NCBI GenBank assembly: GCA_964388745.1
Contig: CAYMBP010000001.1
Coordinates: forward strand, 1-64,000
Source: CAYMBP01 sp964388745
GTDB lineage: Bacteria > Babelota > Babeliae > Babelales > RVW-14
Direction: 5' to 3'
DNA length: 64,000 bases
Shown here: piece by piece, positions 37,141 to 46,089 of the stretch
How the letters are laid out: each line of letters opens with the position of its first letter
How positions within the stretch are numbered: the stretch's first letter is position 1
Translations under genes and position numbers: made by a program
The notes under the pieces: generated by a model
Database searches by the model: none
What the model saw: the letters and a program-made list of their open reading frames with translations, nothing else
Told to the model about the DNA's origin: nothing

Positions 37141-37674
37141 TTATTGGTTGTTATTGGTAAAAAAATAGAGGATTTCAAGTTGAGCATTTTCATAAGAATC
37201 TGAGCCATGTACAGCGTTTCTTTGGACATCGGTGCCAAATTGATTTCGTATAGTTCCTTCTTCTGCTTCTGTTGGATTGGTTGCACCCATTAGCTTTCTC
37301 CACTCACTAATAGCATTCTCCTTTTGCAGGACCATAACAACAGCAGGGCCGCTGGTCATAAATGAAATGAGACTTTCAAAGAATGGGCGCTGTGCATGAA
37401 TTGCATAAAAAGTTTCAGCTTCATGTTTGTTGAGTACGATTTTTTTCATATCAATTATTGAAAAATTGTTTTTTTCAATAAGGTTAATTATTGGCCCTGT
37501 ATATTTTTTTTCAACAGCATCGGGTTTAATAATGGCAAGAGTTCGCTCTTTTAATGAAGATGCAGGATAGGAGTTTCGTGTATAGCGTTTGTGAAGAAAG
37601 ATACCAAAAAAGGCAGCGGCAAGAATAAGAATGGTGCAAGTTAGTATAATAAAATGTTTCACAGTCAGCCCCAT
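37141..37674 (-). CDS. ndk: Nucleoside diphosphate kinase with N-terminal membrane anchor
   Basis: 177 residues. About 40 extra N-terminal residues include a membrane helix (FIILTCTILILAAAFFGIFL) followed by HKRYTR. The kinase domain follows: RTLAIIKPDAVEKKYTG, MTSGPAVVMVL, LMGATNP and the active site NAVHGSDS with phospho-His H156. NDK balances NTP pools using ATP. Standard NDK is ~140 residues and soluble. The positive flank after the helix suggests a cytoplasmic kinase domain, but topology is uncertain. Confidence 0.93.
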   Translation of the reverse strand: MGLTVKHFIILTCTILILAAAFFGIFLHKRYTRNSYPASSLKERTLAIIKPDAVEKKYTGPIINLIEKNNFSIIDMKKIVLNKHEAETFYAIHAQRPFFESLISFMTSGPAVVMVLQKENAISEWRKLMGATNPTEAEEGTIRNQFGTDVQRNAVHGSDSYENAQLEILYFFTNNNQ

Positions 37675-37723
37675 ATGAAAAAGGAGTTAAGATTTGTTAC
37701 ATAATTTGACGCTTAAAATACAA

Positions 37724-37748
37724 CTGGCCCGACATAAATGCGGGCCAG
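37724..37748 (-). terminator. Hairpin between the histone-like gene and ndk
   Basis: CTGGCCCG pairs with CGGGCCAG around a nine-base loop; on the minus strand it is followed by TTGTATTTT. Likely terminates the M16 / histone-like transcript. Confidence 0.72.
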
Positions 37749-37775
37749 CTCATAAAAATTTATAATCTTGAATGA

Positions 37776-38309
37776 TTAGGCCGGCATTGGAGGCCTAACT
37801 TTCATTGGTGTCTTATTAGATTTTTTTTTAGTTGTAGCCTTTTTGGCAACAGTCTTTTTGGCGGTTGCTTTTTTAGTTACTTTTTTCTTTGTCGTTGTTT
37901 TTTTTACAGCTGGCTTTTTGGCGGTTGCTTTTTTAGTTGCTTTTTTCTTTGAAGGAGCTTTTTTGACTGCTGGTTTTTTCGTTGTTGCTTTTTTAGCTAC
38001 CTTTTTTTTTGGAGTAGCTTTTTTGGTAACAGCTTTTTTAGCTGTAGTCTTTTTTGCAACCGTTTTTTTAGCGGTTGATTTTTTAGTTACTTTTTTCTTT
38101 GGGGCAGCTTTTTTCTTAACCGTTGTTTTTTTCACGGTTGCTTTTTTTGGGACTGTTTTCTTTGTTGTCGTTTTTTTAGGAGCTGCTTTTTTGACTACCT
38201 TCTTTTTAGTCGTTGTTTTTTTAGCTGCTTTTTTCTTGGGGGTAGTCTTTTTCACGGTTGTTTTTTTAGGTGCTGCTTTTTTGGCAGTTGCCTTTTTTTT
38301 CGTTGCCAT
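37776..38309 (-). CDS. Lysine-rich histone H1-like protein
   Basis: 177 residues made almost entirely of Lys, Thr, Ala, Val and Pro in repeats of the KKTTxKK, KKAxPKK and KKATxKK type. It ends in TPMKVRPPMPA. There is no globular domain. Such tails resemble eukaryotic H1 C-termini and chlamydial Hc1/Hc2, which bind and compact DNA. AAGGAG precedes the ATG, and it starts 16 bases after the M16 peptidase stop, so the two are probably co-transcribed. The length of such repeats is prone to slippage. Confidence 0.9.
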   Translation of the reverse strand: MATKKKATAKKAAPKKTTVKKTTPKKKAAKKTTTKKKVVKKAAPKKTTTKKTVPKKATVKKTTVKKKAAPKKKVTKKSTAKKTVAKKTTAKKAVTKKATPKKKVAKKATTKKPAVKKAPSKKKATKKATAKKPAVKKTTTKKKVTKKATAKKTVAKKATTKKKSNKTPMKVRPPMPA

Positions 38310-38325
38310 GAGTCAATCTCCTTTT

Positions 38326-40983
38326 TTAGGACTCCTTTTTAGATTGGACAGATCTTCCTACTGTAATGACTGAAAACAGTGAGGGGTTACAAAACTTTTT
38401 GGCTGCCTCATTTACATCCTCATGTCTTAGTATAGTCAATAATGCTCCCTGCTTGTCAAATAAATTAAGTGGAAGCATGCATTTTTTTAGAAAAAGAAGC
38501 GTATGCGCAGTAGAGCTGTTTGTTTCAAAGAGCTCTACTGATGAGGATAGCAGTATATTTTTAGCCATTTCAAATTCTTTAAGTGTAACACCGTTGGTAT
38601 ATACATCTAAAAGCAGATTTTGGATAAGCTCTTGTGCTTGCTCTGTCTGCTCTGGTGTGACAATTGTCTTGATGAGCGAAATGCTTGGGCGTATACCATT
38701 GCCATATAAAAATGATCCTTCAATGGTATAGAAAATGCCAGTTTGCTCACGAAGATCAAAGAGTCGATAATGAGATGAAGCACCTCCTCCTCCCATTAAA
38801 ATGATGTCTAAAAGAAGGAGAGGATAATAATCTTTGTCTTGTACTGATGACAGTGTTGGGGCTGTAAAGGCAAGTACTGTTTGATCTCGATTTATTTCAT
38901 GGTGAAGATTAATAGACTTGTGCTGAGTTGATAATGTGGGAAGTTCTGGAGGTGGTGGTCCTTGCCACTGCCCGAGCGTTTGATCTACCAACAATTGAGT
39001 ATTCTCTTTTGATAAATCGCCAATAATAATAAGAGAGCTTTCTTGGGGGGTGATAACTCGTTTAAAATGTTCATGCACCGCGCTCAAGTTGAGTTGAGAG
39101 ATTGTTTCATTTGTGCCAAGAGGATTTTTATAAAAAGTGTCTCCATTATAGATATGCTCTCGAGCAAGTTGATCTACCAAAGATGAGGGTGAGTCCCAAA
39201 AATCAGCAAGGTCACTTTGTTGTTTCTTTTTTAGAAAGCTAATGCTTTCCTCATTTTGAGATATATGAGTTACTACTTCTAGCAGGCGAGAAAGGGCTTT
39301 TGATAAATCATGAGAAAGGCAGTACATTTTAATGCTATCAAATGAATTATAAAGAAAAATTCCTTCTGCTTGTAGTAGGGCTTGAAAATCTTCTGCTTGA
39401 TGAAGCCCTGTTTCATGAGTCATGAGTTGAAGAAGTAAAAGAAATAGGCCTTGTTGATTTTCTGAGTCATAATAGGAATTCGCTTTAAAGTTTAGAATGG
39501 TATAGATGTGTGGGACATGAGGGTTATGGTGCATAATTACGCTAAGACCATTAGAGAGTATTTGCTCTTCAATCTGAGGAAATTTAAATGTTGGTTGAAT
39601 TGGGGTTGATAATGTTTCAACAAACTGCCCTTGTTCCATTTGACTTGTACGTTTATTTTGGGCAAGAAGGTGATGTTCAAATTCGGCTGTTTTTTTTTGA
39701 ATGGCAATAAGCTTATCTACCTGATTTTCAGGAAGGGGCATGACATGGGTTGCATGTTGGGCAAGAGGGTTGAGCCAGGAATCAATAAATGAATAAATAT
39801 CTGATAAAGAATAATTTTCAATCATATCCATATAAGAGCTTAATGCTTGATCATTATTTGATCCAACAAAATGAGTTCCAATGAAGGTTGCCCGCTTCTC
39901 ACTTTGTTCAATGAGAAAGGTAAAATCAAGTTGCATTCGTTTTTTTGCACCAGTAAGATGGTTAGAAGTAAGTACTTTTTTAAGTTGAGCAATTTCCTCT
40001 GTAATAATAGTACCAATGCGTGTTCGATCACTTGCGTTATAAATGTAAACACTAATACAGAGCATTCCTTGTTCTACCATGCCATAAGGAAAACATTCAA
40101 TATCGCTTGCTAGGCCTTCTTGAATAACAAGCCGTTTATAAAGTGGAGCATTTTTGTCACCGGCAAGAATAAGGGCTATTAGATCTGCAAGAGGATGAAG
40201 GTCTGTTTGAATAGAGGGGGTGAGGTATACGAAGCAAGACCATGGTTGATTGACATCTCTATAGAGGGTGGTTGTCTGTTGTGTAAGTTGTGGTTCAATT
40301 GGAGGGAGTGGTTTTTTTTCCTGAGCAGTATTAGGAATATGTTCAAAGGCTTTCTGAGCTTGTAAAAAAGCATTTTCAGTATCAATATCACCCACAATAA
40401 CTAGAGTTGCATTATTGGGGCCATAGTGTTTGGTATAAAAATGCAAGAGATCTCTTTGAGTAAGTTTGCTGAGGTGAAATGCTGATCCAATTATTGGATA
40501 ATGGTAGGGATGTAATGGAAAAAGAGCACTTGTTAAGTTTTCAAGGGCTTCAGATTGATAGTCATCTCGATACATGCGCAATTCTTCAATAACAGCACTT
40601 ACTTCAGATTTCATCATTTCTTGGTCAAATCGTGCGTGCGTCATGCAGTCTGCAAGAAGTGTGAGGCTTTGTTGCCAAACATTGCTTGGAAAGCGAAATA
40701 CATAGCTTGTGTAGTCTTGGCTGGTAAATGCATTTGAGTATCCAGAAAGTTTGTGCGTGATGAGGTTAATATCAACTTCTGAGAGTTTTTGTGTTCCCTT
40801 AAAGAGCATATGCTCAATAAAGTGAGCCATTCCTTTTTCATGATTATCTTCATGTTTTGAGCCGGTGTGATACCATAACTGTATATCAACACGAGGAAAA
40901 TTGTTCATTGGTTGAATGAGAATAGTAAGGCCGTTGGCTAATTTTTTTTTGAAAACGTTCAGAGATTGATTATTTTGTGACAT
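38326..40983 (-). CDS. Two-domain M16 zinc metallopeptidase
   Basis: 885 residues, two M16 halves. The first has the inverted zinc motif HFIEH (H54, E57, H58) and downstream VIEELRMYRDD that gives the third zinc ligand. The second half (from residue ~430, SNGLSVIMHHNPHVPHIY) lacks HxxEH, so it is the non-catalytic partner domain, as in pitrilysin-like and plant processing peptidases. Substrates are usually short unfolded peptides. No signal peptide was seen, so it is probably cytoplasmic. It heads a unit with the histone-like gene. Confidence 0.93.
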   Translation of the reverse strand: MSQNNQSLNVFKKKLANGLTILIQPMNNFPRVDIQLWYHTGSKHEDNHEKGMAHFIEHMLFKGTQKLSEVDINLITHKLSGYSNAFTSQDYTSYVFRFPSNVWQQSLTLLADCMTHARFDQEMMKSEVSAVIEELRMYRDDYQSEALENLTSALFPLHPYHYPIIGSAFHLSKLTQRDLLHFYTKHYGPNNATLVIVGDIDTENAFLQAQKAFEHIPNTAQEKKPLPPIEPQLTQQTTTLYRDVNQPWSCFVYLTPSIQTDLHPLADLIALILAGDKNAPLYKRLVIQEGLASDIECFPYGMVEQGMLCISVYIYNASDRTRIGTIITEEIAQLKKVLTSNHLTGAKKRMQLDFTFLIEQSEKRATFIGTHFVGSNNDQALSSYMDMIENYSLSDIYSFIDSWLNPLAQHATHVMPLPENQVDKLIAIQKKTAEFEHHLLAQNKRTSQMEQGQFVETLSTPIQPTFKFPQIEEQILSNGLSVIMHHNPHVPHIYTILNFKANSYYDSENQQGLFLLLLQLMTHETGLHQAEDFQALLQAEGIFLYNSFDSIKMYCLSHDLSKALSRLLEVVTHISQNEESISFLKKKQQSDLADFWDSPSSLVDQLAREHIYNGDTFYKNPLGTNETISQLNLSAVHEHFKRVITPQESSLIIIGDLSKENTQLLVDQTLGQWQGPPPPELPTLSTQHKSINLHHEINRDQTVLAFTAPTLSSVQDKDYYPLLLLDIILMGGGGASSHYRLFDLREQTGIFYTIEGSFLYGNGIRPSISLIKTIVTPEQTEQAQELIQNLLLDVYTNGVTLKEFEMAKNILLSSSVELFETNSSTAHTLLFLKKCMLPLNLFDKQGALLTILRHEDVNEAAKKFCNPSLFSVITVGRSVQSKKES

Positions 40984-41076
40984 AGTTAATTGGTTTCGTT
41001 GGTATGAAAGAATCTATGAAAAATGGTAACCTTTTAACCATAACACTATCCGGCTTTTTGTAAAAGGGATGTACAA

Positions 41077-41712
41077 ATGTTAAAAATGAGAGTTACATTA
41101 AAACATCTTATCAGAGCAGTGCGTGAAAATTTAGTATTATTTACTTGCATGAATTATGTGGCGTATGGATTGGTTCGTCTCTTATTTTTGACGTATCGCC
41201 TTTCAGTAGAGTATCATGGTGATACGCGAGAAGATCTTGCATCACTTGAATGTAAGGGGATTTATTATTTTTGGCATCAACATATTTTAAGTGGCATGTT
41301 TTTTTTCTTTCAGCTTGGGTGTGCGGGGCATTGTATTGTAAGTCCAAGTAAAGATGGGGTTATTGCAGCTTTTATAGCTCGAAGACTTCGATTTTCTGTG
41401 TTACATGGATCAGCTCATAAAACGCCTGTGCTCCTTGTTAGACAAGCATTAAATGTTTTGAAAAGTCAGGGACGTCTCTGCTTGATAGGTGATGGTTCTC
41501 GTGGCCCCTCACATATTTTGCAGCCAGGAATAACCTATCTGTCAAACAAAAGTGGCGTATCAACTGTTTTTATTGAATGTATTCCGCAGTGGTCGTATAC
41601 TGTAAAAAAAAGTTGGGATCAGTTTAAGATACCTCTACCTTTTAGCAAAATTAAAGTAATAGTTCATGCTCCAGGAGACGGAGATTGCTCTCGCTTTCAA
41701 AAGGATTCGTAA
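41077..41712 (+). CDS. DUF374-family lysophospholipid acyltransferase-like protein
   Basis: 211 residues. N-terminal hydrophobic helix, then the family pattern: IYYFWHQHILSGMFF (acyltransferase His), SPSKDGVIAAFIARR, GSAHKTPVLLVRQAL and LIGDGSRGPSHILQPG. DUF374 is related to LpxL/PlsC acyltransferases and is linked to outer-membrane lipid synthesis in Gram-negatives. The exact acceptor is unknown. It ends six bases before priA. Confidence 0.88.
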   Translation: MLKMRVTLKHLIRAVRENLVLFTCMNYVAYGLVRLLFLTYRLSVEYHGDTREDLASLECKGIYYFWHQHILSGMFFFFQLGCAGHCIVSPSKDGVIAAFIARRLRFSVLHGSAHKTPVLLVRQALNVLKSQGRLCLIGDGSRGPSHILQPGITYLSNKSGVSTVFIECIPQWSYTVKKSWDQFKIPLPFSKIKVIVHAPGDGDCSRFQKDS

Positions 41713-41718
41713 ACATTT

Positions 41719-43701
41719 ATGTATTGTACTGTGCGGTTTCTTGATGGGTATGATAGGCTTCTGACTTATCGAATACCAGATCGTCTTAAAAATAGTATTT
41801 GTCCTGGTGTCGTGGTTAGTGTTCCACTTAGGACGAAGCAGCGCTATGCCCTTGTTATTTCTATTTCTTATGCATTAAAGATACGTTCAGGCGTAGTAGT
41901 CCGTGATATTCTTGAGAGAGCAACAGTTCCGGCAGATGATTCATTTTATCGATTTTCTCAAGTATTAAGTGAAAAGTATTACTGCTCATCAACTTATGCT
42001 TATGAGCGAGTTTATCATATGCTCAAGCAAAAAGATAAAAATCAAGAAGTTCCTCTTAGAACATATGACAATAGATCATTTGTTGATGTTATTTTAACCA
42101 ATGAGCAGCAACGAGTTGTTGACTATATTGCACCACGAATTATGAATCCTTGTTTTGATCCTGTTTTGATGCATGGGGTGACTGGGTCTGGGAAAACAGA
42201 AGTATATAAACATTTAATTCGCAAAGCAATAAGTGAGAAGAAGACTATTCTTTTCTTATTACCGGAAGTTTCTCTTGCGGTACAATTTCAAGCAGTTTTT
42301 GAGCAGCAGCTGCCGGATGTGCCTTTGTACTCATTTCACTCAGCTACACCAGTTGGTAAAAAGCGGGAATTGTGGAAGCTATTGTGTGCAGGAGAAAAAC
42401 CTGTACTTATTATAGGAGTGCATCTTCCTGTTTTTTTACCAATTAAGCAATTGGGCTTGATTATTATTGATGAAGAGCATGAGCGTGGATTTCTTGAAAA
42501 AAGGTTACCTCGTTTAAATAGTAAAGAGCTTGCTTTGTGGCGCGCAAAAGTGAATAGTATTCCCATTCTGCTTGGCTCAGCAACTCCTTCATTAAGTTCT
42601 TTGTACAATGTTGAGCGGCATGATTGGAAAATGTTTTCAATTACCAAGCGTTTTGCTGGAGCATTTCCAGAAGTGCGTAAGGTGTTGTTGACAGAGCAAC
42701 CTAAAAAACGTAAATATTTTTGGATTAGTCGTGAGCTTGAAGAGGCAATTCGTCAAACACTTGCGCGGCAAGAGCAAGTAATTATTTATATTAATCGTCG
42801 TGGACATAGCTTTTTTGTGCAATGTAAAGGTTGTGGTTTTATTGCGCAGTGCCCTCATTGCTCCGTAAGTTTAACTTATCATATTAAAAGTGGACAAGAG
42901 TTACTTCTATGCCATTATTGTGATTATGAGCATCTTTTTTTTAAATGTTGTCCTGAGTGTAAGAGTAGTAAGGAATTTTTGAAAAAAGGAATTGGTACAC
43001 AACAAGGGGTTGCTCTTCTAGAATCATTATTTCCAACGGCTCGAGTTGCTCGAGCAGATTTAGATTCGACAACTCAGAAAAAGACCTGGAGAAAAACGGT
43101 TGAGGCATTTGAGCAGAGAGAGATTGATATTTTAGTTGGAACACAAACAATTACCAAAGGATATCATTTTCCCCATGTAACGTTGGTGGGCATTTTGTGG
43201 GCAGATTTAAATTTAAATTTTCCAGTATATGATGCAACAGAAACCACTTTACAGCAGCTTATTCAGGTAGCAGGGCGAGCTGGGCGTCAAAGTTCAAAAA
43301 GCTTAGTTATTGTACAAGCTCTTCAGGATCATCAAGCATTTGATTTTATGAGTGAGACCACATATCGGGATTTCTGTCGGCAAGAGCTTGATGTGCGGAT
43401 TCTTGTTGGGTATCCGCCTGTTGTACGTCTGGCCTGTATAGAAATGCGTTCTTCTGATGTTGACCGTGTGGAGCGAGAGATTCAGATGTTATATCAAGAA
43501 CTTGTGGTAACTGCACAGAATAGTGGTCTTCAGATTGATATCAAGCGGCCTTCCATGCCGGCGATTCATCGGATAAATAAATGGGAGATTCGTCATATTA
43601 TGATTAAGGCAAAACGCTTTGATACATTGCAAAAATTGTGTGACTCAGTAAAAAAAGAGTATTATAAAAGTGATCTTGCTATTATGACGCACCAACTTTA
43701 A
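41719..43701 (+). CDS. priA: Primosomal replication helicase PriA
   Basis: 660 residues. The N-terminal DNA-binding part is followed by a helicase core with HGVTGSGKTEVY (Walker A), LIIIDEEHE (Walker B) and GSATPS. Four pairs of zinc cysteines follow (CKGCG, CPHC, CHYC, CPEC), then GTQTITKGYHFPHV and QVAGRAGR. PriA restarts stalled forks by loading DnaB. The segment after DEEHE reads RGFLEKRLPRLNSKEL where PriA normally has a YKQ...PRYHxRD pattern, so a usually well-kept loop is altered. It follows the DUF374 gene closely. Confidence 0.96.
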   Translation: MYCTVRFLDGYDRLLTYRIPDRLKNSICPGVVVSVPLRTKQRYALVISISYALKIRSGVVVRDILERATVPADDSFYRFSQVLSEKYYCSSTYAYERVYHMLKQKDKNQEVPLRTYDNRSFVDVILTNEQQRVVDYIAPRIMNPCFDPVLMHGVTGSGKTEVYKHLIRKAISEKKTILFLLPEVSLAVQFQAVFEQQLPDVPLYSFHSATPVGKKRELWKLLCAGEKPVLIIGVHLPVFLPIKQLGLIIIDEEHERGFLEKRLPRLNSKELALWRAKVNSIPILLGSATPSLSSLYNVERHDWKMFSITKRFAGAFPEVRKVLLTEQPKKRKYFWISRELEEAIRQTLARQEQVIIYINRRGHSFFVQCKGCGFIAQCPHCSVSLTYHIKSGQELLLCHYCDYEHLFFKCCPECKSSKEFLKKGIGTQQGVALLESLFPTARVARADLDSTTQKKTWRKTVEAFEQREIDILVGTQTITKGYHFPHVTLVGILWADLNLNFPVYDATETTLQQLIQVAGRAGRQSSKSLVIVQALQDHQAFDFMSETTYRDFCRQELDVRILVGYPPVVRLACIEMRSSDVDRVEREIQMLYQELVVTAQNSGLQIDIKRPSMPAIHRINKWEIRHIMIKAKRFDTLQKLCDSVKKEYYKSDLAIMTHQL

Positions 43702-43726
43702 GGTTAGTGCGTCATAATAATTTTTA
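43681..43726. terminator. Bidirectional terminator overlapping the priA stop
   Basis: ATTATGACGCAC (43681-43692, inside priA) pairs perfectly with GTGCGTCATAAT (43707-43718), followed by AATTTTT. The convergent RING gene ends at 43724, so one hairpin serves both. Confidence 0.85.
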
Positions 43727-44974
43727 TAAGGGCATGTGGCTTCCGCGAACGGTGAGTAAATCATTTATATAAATAACATTTGTTGTATGATAATTAAGTA
43801 ATATTGCTTCTTCTATTTTTTTATCAAACTCGCTTAGAGTGGGTGAAAGAGGGCCTCTGTTGAGATAAACAAGAAATGATTCTCTTGCAAGAAATCGGTT
43901 CGGCAGATAAGAAATAAGCTCGGATTGTGTATTTGGTGGTGAACTAAGAGGAATAATAGTCTTATTTGGAATAACAAGCAGGCACTCTGCATTTAATTCA
44001 GAATGTCCTGGGTATAACTTTGCTCTCGCAATAGGCCAGCCATTTCTGATAAGATTAAGTTGAATATCAAAGTTGCCGGATGCATCTTTTCTACATTCTA
44101 TTTGGGCTTTTGGAGTTTCTGATAGATTGGTATCATATGAGCCTATATAGTTTACTGCGTAATCAAGGGAGAGTGAAGAACTGTAGGCTCTATTGTTTGA
44201 GTTTGATCTACTTGATGAGTTTGCTGTTGTTGAAGTGCTTGTGGTAGTTGTCGTTGTTGTTGAGGAGGTAGGTGGTGTTGATGATATGTTTGTTGGAGCT
44301 AGTGTTATTTCTGAAGCGTTATCTTTATCGTCAAGTGAAATTATCATTGCACTTGCAGGAATAGAAGATTTTTTAGCCTTCTTTTTTGTTTGTTCAGTAG
44401 ATTGTTTTGCAGACCGTTTTTGCTTTTTTTGTGTGAAAGTGCTTCCTGGGCATTGTGGACATCGATAACTTTCTTGCTCGTCTTGATCATTATTGTCATC
44501 AAGAGAAAAAGTATCAATTGCTTTGAGCCTTGAAATACAAGCTGTGTGAATTTTATGTGAGCAGCTATCAAAAGATATGATGTCAATAAAGCCATGACAT
44601 ACGTCGCACAACTTAATATTTTCGCTCTTTTCAGAAGCCTCCTGGCTGAGAATATCTGTTACAATGGTGAGTTTATTTTGAATCACTGTATATTGTTTTT
44701 CAACATCTTTTTCTTGTTGCTGCGCAGCATTTTTTTCTTGTTGATCATAAGTTAATATTGCCTGAAGTGTAGGTATCGCTTCAATTTCTTTTTTAATTTC
44801 TTCAAGTTGATTTGTAAGAGCAACTATTTTTTGAAGAAGAATGTTTTTCTTTTCATTAAGGTTTTTTCTCTCATTTCGATTTGAATAGTATGAGATTTGG
44901 TCTGAAGACATTGCTTCAAGGCAACTCATAGAGCCAATCAATAATAGGATGAATGATAGATGACGTGTAAGCAT
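43724..44974 (-). CDS. Exported RING-H2 finger protein
   Basis: 416 residues; AGGAGG seven bases before the ATG. Signal peptide (HLSFILLLIGSMSCLEA), then a coiled coil (residues ~35-110). A complete RING-H2 pattern follows: C123-x2-C126-x11-C138-x-H140-x2-H143-x2-C146-x25-C172-x2-C175. RING-H2 domains bind two zincs and recruit ubiquitin-conjugating enzymes; bacteria lack ubiquitin, so host action is the natural reading. After it come a Lys-rich segment, a Thr/Ser stretch (residues ~230-270) and a ~150-residue C-terminal domain of unknown fold that could select targets. The next gene upstream (45929) encodes a candidate cysteine protease. Confidence 0.82.
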   Translation of the reverse strand: MLTRHLSFILLLIGSMSCLEAMSSDQISYYSNRNERKNLNEKKNILLQKIVALTNQLEEIKKEIEAIPTLQAILTYDQQEKNAAQQQEKDVEKQYTVIQNKLTIVTDILSQEASEKSENIKLCDVCHGFIDIISFDSCSHKIHTACISRLKAIDTFSLDDNNDQDEQESYRCPQCPGSTFTQKKQKRSAKQSTEQTKKKAKKSSIPASAMIISLDDKDNASEITLAPTNISSTPPTSSTTTTTTTSTSTTANSSSRSNSNNRAYSSSLSLDYAVNYIGSYDTNLSETPKAQIECRKDASGNFDIQLNLIRNGWPIARAKLYPGHSELNAECLLVIPNKTIIPLSSPPNTQSELISYLPNRFLARESFLVYLNRGPLSPTLSEFDKKIEEAILLNYHTTNVIYINDLLTVRGSHMPL

Positions 44975-45017
44975 AATAAAACCTCCTATGGTTTTAAACG
45001 TAAAAATAGAACTATTT

Positions 45018-45929
45018 CTAGGTTAATAAGTTTTTAAGATAAATGAGTGATGCTTGTGTTTTTGTGCATTGCAGGGAGTGTTCTTTTGTCATAGAATCTG
45101 AGATAATAAAAAAGGGATTGTTCAAAGCGTCTTTTAGTACAACAACTGATATCCAGTGCCAAATGCGTGGCTTGAGAATAATATTGAGATAACCATAGCT
45201 GTTAAGAATGCCCTGAAGAATAGTATTAATATCTTTTTTAAAAGTACGGTCTTGGTGAATAATATAGTCTTGGCTCGGGTCTTTTTCGTCAAGAGCAAGA
45301 ATCGCACTTGTAGTGAGAAGTGAATTATCTGTGTTATCTTGATTGACGCATTTAAGCGTATCCATGATATTAAACGCTGTAAGAGGAGCGTTATTTAGGT
45401 TTGAATTTTTGCTGTTTTTATCATTATCCTCTTGTAGAACATATTTTTCAATAAATTGGTCCAAGCCATCTGGTGTTACATTTCTTGATGGGAGAAGTTG
45501 CTTTACGTTATTGACGTTAAGATTGCCTTTGGATACATCCTTGAGAATATTATTTGTTTGGCTTGTGGTGTAGGTGCTAATATGGCCGCAGACAGTTCCA
45601 ATATTTTGAAAGAGGATCTCTCCTCTATATTGAGCATAGTAGGTGTTTGTTGCTAAAAAGTGTTGATCTCCTGGAGAGATGTTTTGTGTTTTATCTTCGT
45701 CTTCAGAAAGATCGATGGTGATTTTCTCTTCCTTTTTCAGACAAGGTCGCTTAGCATATTGACCAGTGATTTCAATATCATTATCTTCTTCAGAGTCAGA
45801 GTCTATGGTAATGATATGGCGTTTCATACATTCAAGAGAGCTGGAGAGTATAAGGCCTGCAGCACAGAATGATACGATGAATTTTTTATGGATAGTAGTG
45901 AATAAGGGTAATAAGTATGTACGCTTCAT
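45018..45929 (-). CDS. Exported candidate papain-like cysteine protease
   Basis: 303 residues from ATG 45929, nine bases after GGAG. N-terminal signal (FIVSFCAAGLILSSSLEC) and then two acidic stretches (DSDSEEDNDIEITG and DLSEDED). The catalytic pattern of clan CA is visible: Q108-x5-C114 in FQNIGTVCGH, the same Gln-Cys spacing as in papain. Much later comes RIWHWISVVV (H258) and, after a strand, IISDSM (D278). The HW...DS pairing resembles Ulp/OTU-type ubiquitin-fold proteases. No overall similarity to a named family was recognised, so this is a motif-based inference. It lies 43 bases upstream of the RING-H2 gene on the same strand. Confidence 0.68.
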   Translation of the reverse strand: MKRTYLLPLFTTIHKKFIVSFCAAGLILSSSLECMKRHIITIDSDSEEDNDIEITGQYAKRPCLKKEEKITIDLSEDEDKTQNISPGDQHFLATNTYYAQYRGEILFQNIGTVCGHISTYTTSQTNNILKDVSKGNLNVNNVKQLLPSRNVTPDGLDQFIEKYVLQEDNDKNSKNSNLNNAPLTAFNIMDTLKCVNQDNTDNSLLTTSAILALDEKDPSQDYIIHQDRTFKKDINTILQGILNSYGYLNIILKPRIWHWISVVVLKDALNNPFFIISDSMTKEHSLQCTKTQASLIYLKNLLT

Positions 45930-46089
45930 GATTATAAACTCCATTTAAATAATCAAAACATGGTTATAATTACTATTAATATTTCATGGAGGAAGAATTT
46001 TGTCAAATGACTATCAGAAAGGGGCTTACTTCTTTTATAAAAGAGTTTCTGGGGCCTTGTTCATAGTCTGCAACACCCCAGAAATATTT

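Noticed and set aside
37776..38309. CRISPR-like or tandem-repeat array
   Set aside because: The repeats are imperfect Lys-rich codons in one open frame with no unique spacers; no cas genes in the window.
37843..38373. 176-codon hydrophobic frame opposite the histone-like gene
   Set aside because: It is the reverse reading of Lys-codon repeats (AAA/AAG read as Phe/Leu); the histone-like frame has the ribosome site.
44193..44468. 91-codon Val-rich frame opposite the RING gene
   Set aside because: Reverse reading of the Thr/Ser repeat stretch of the RING-H2 protein.
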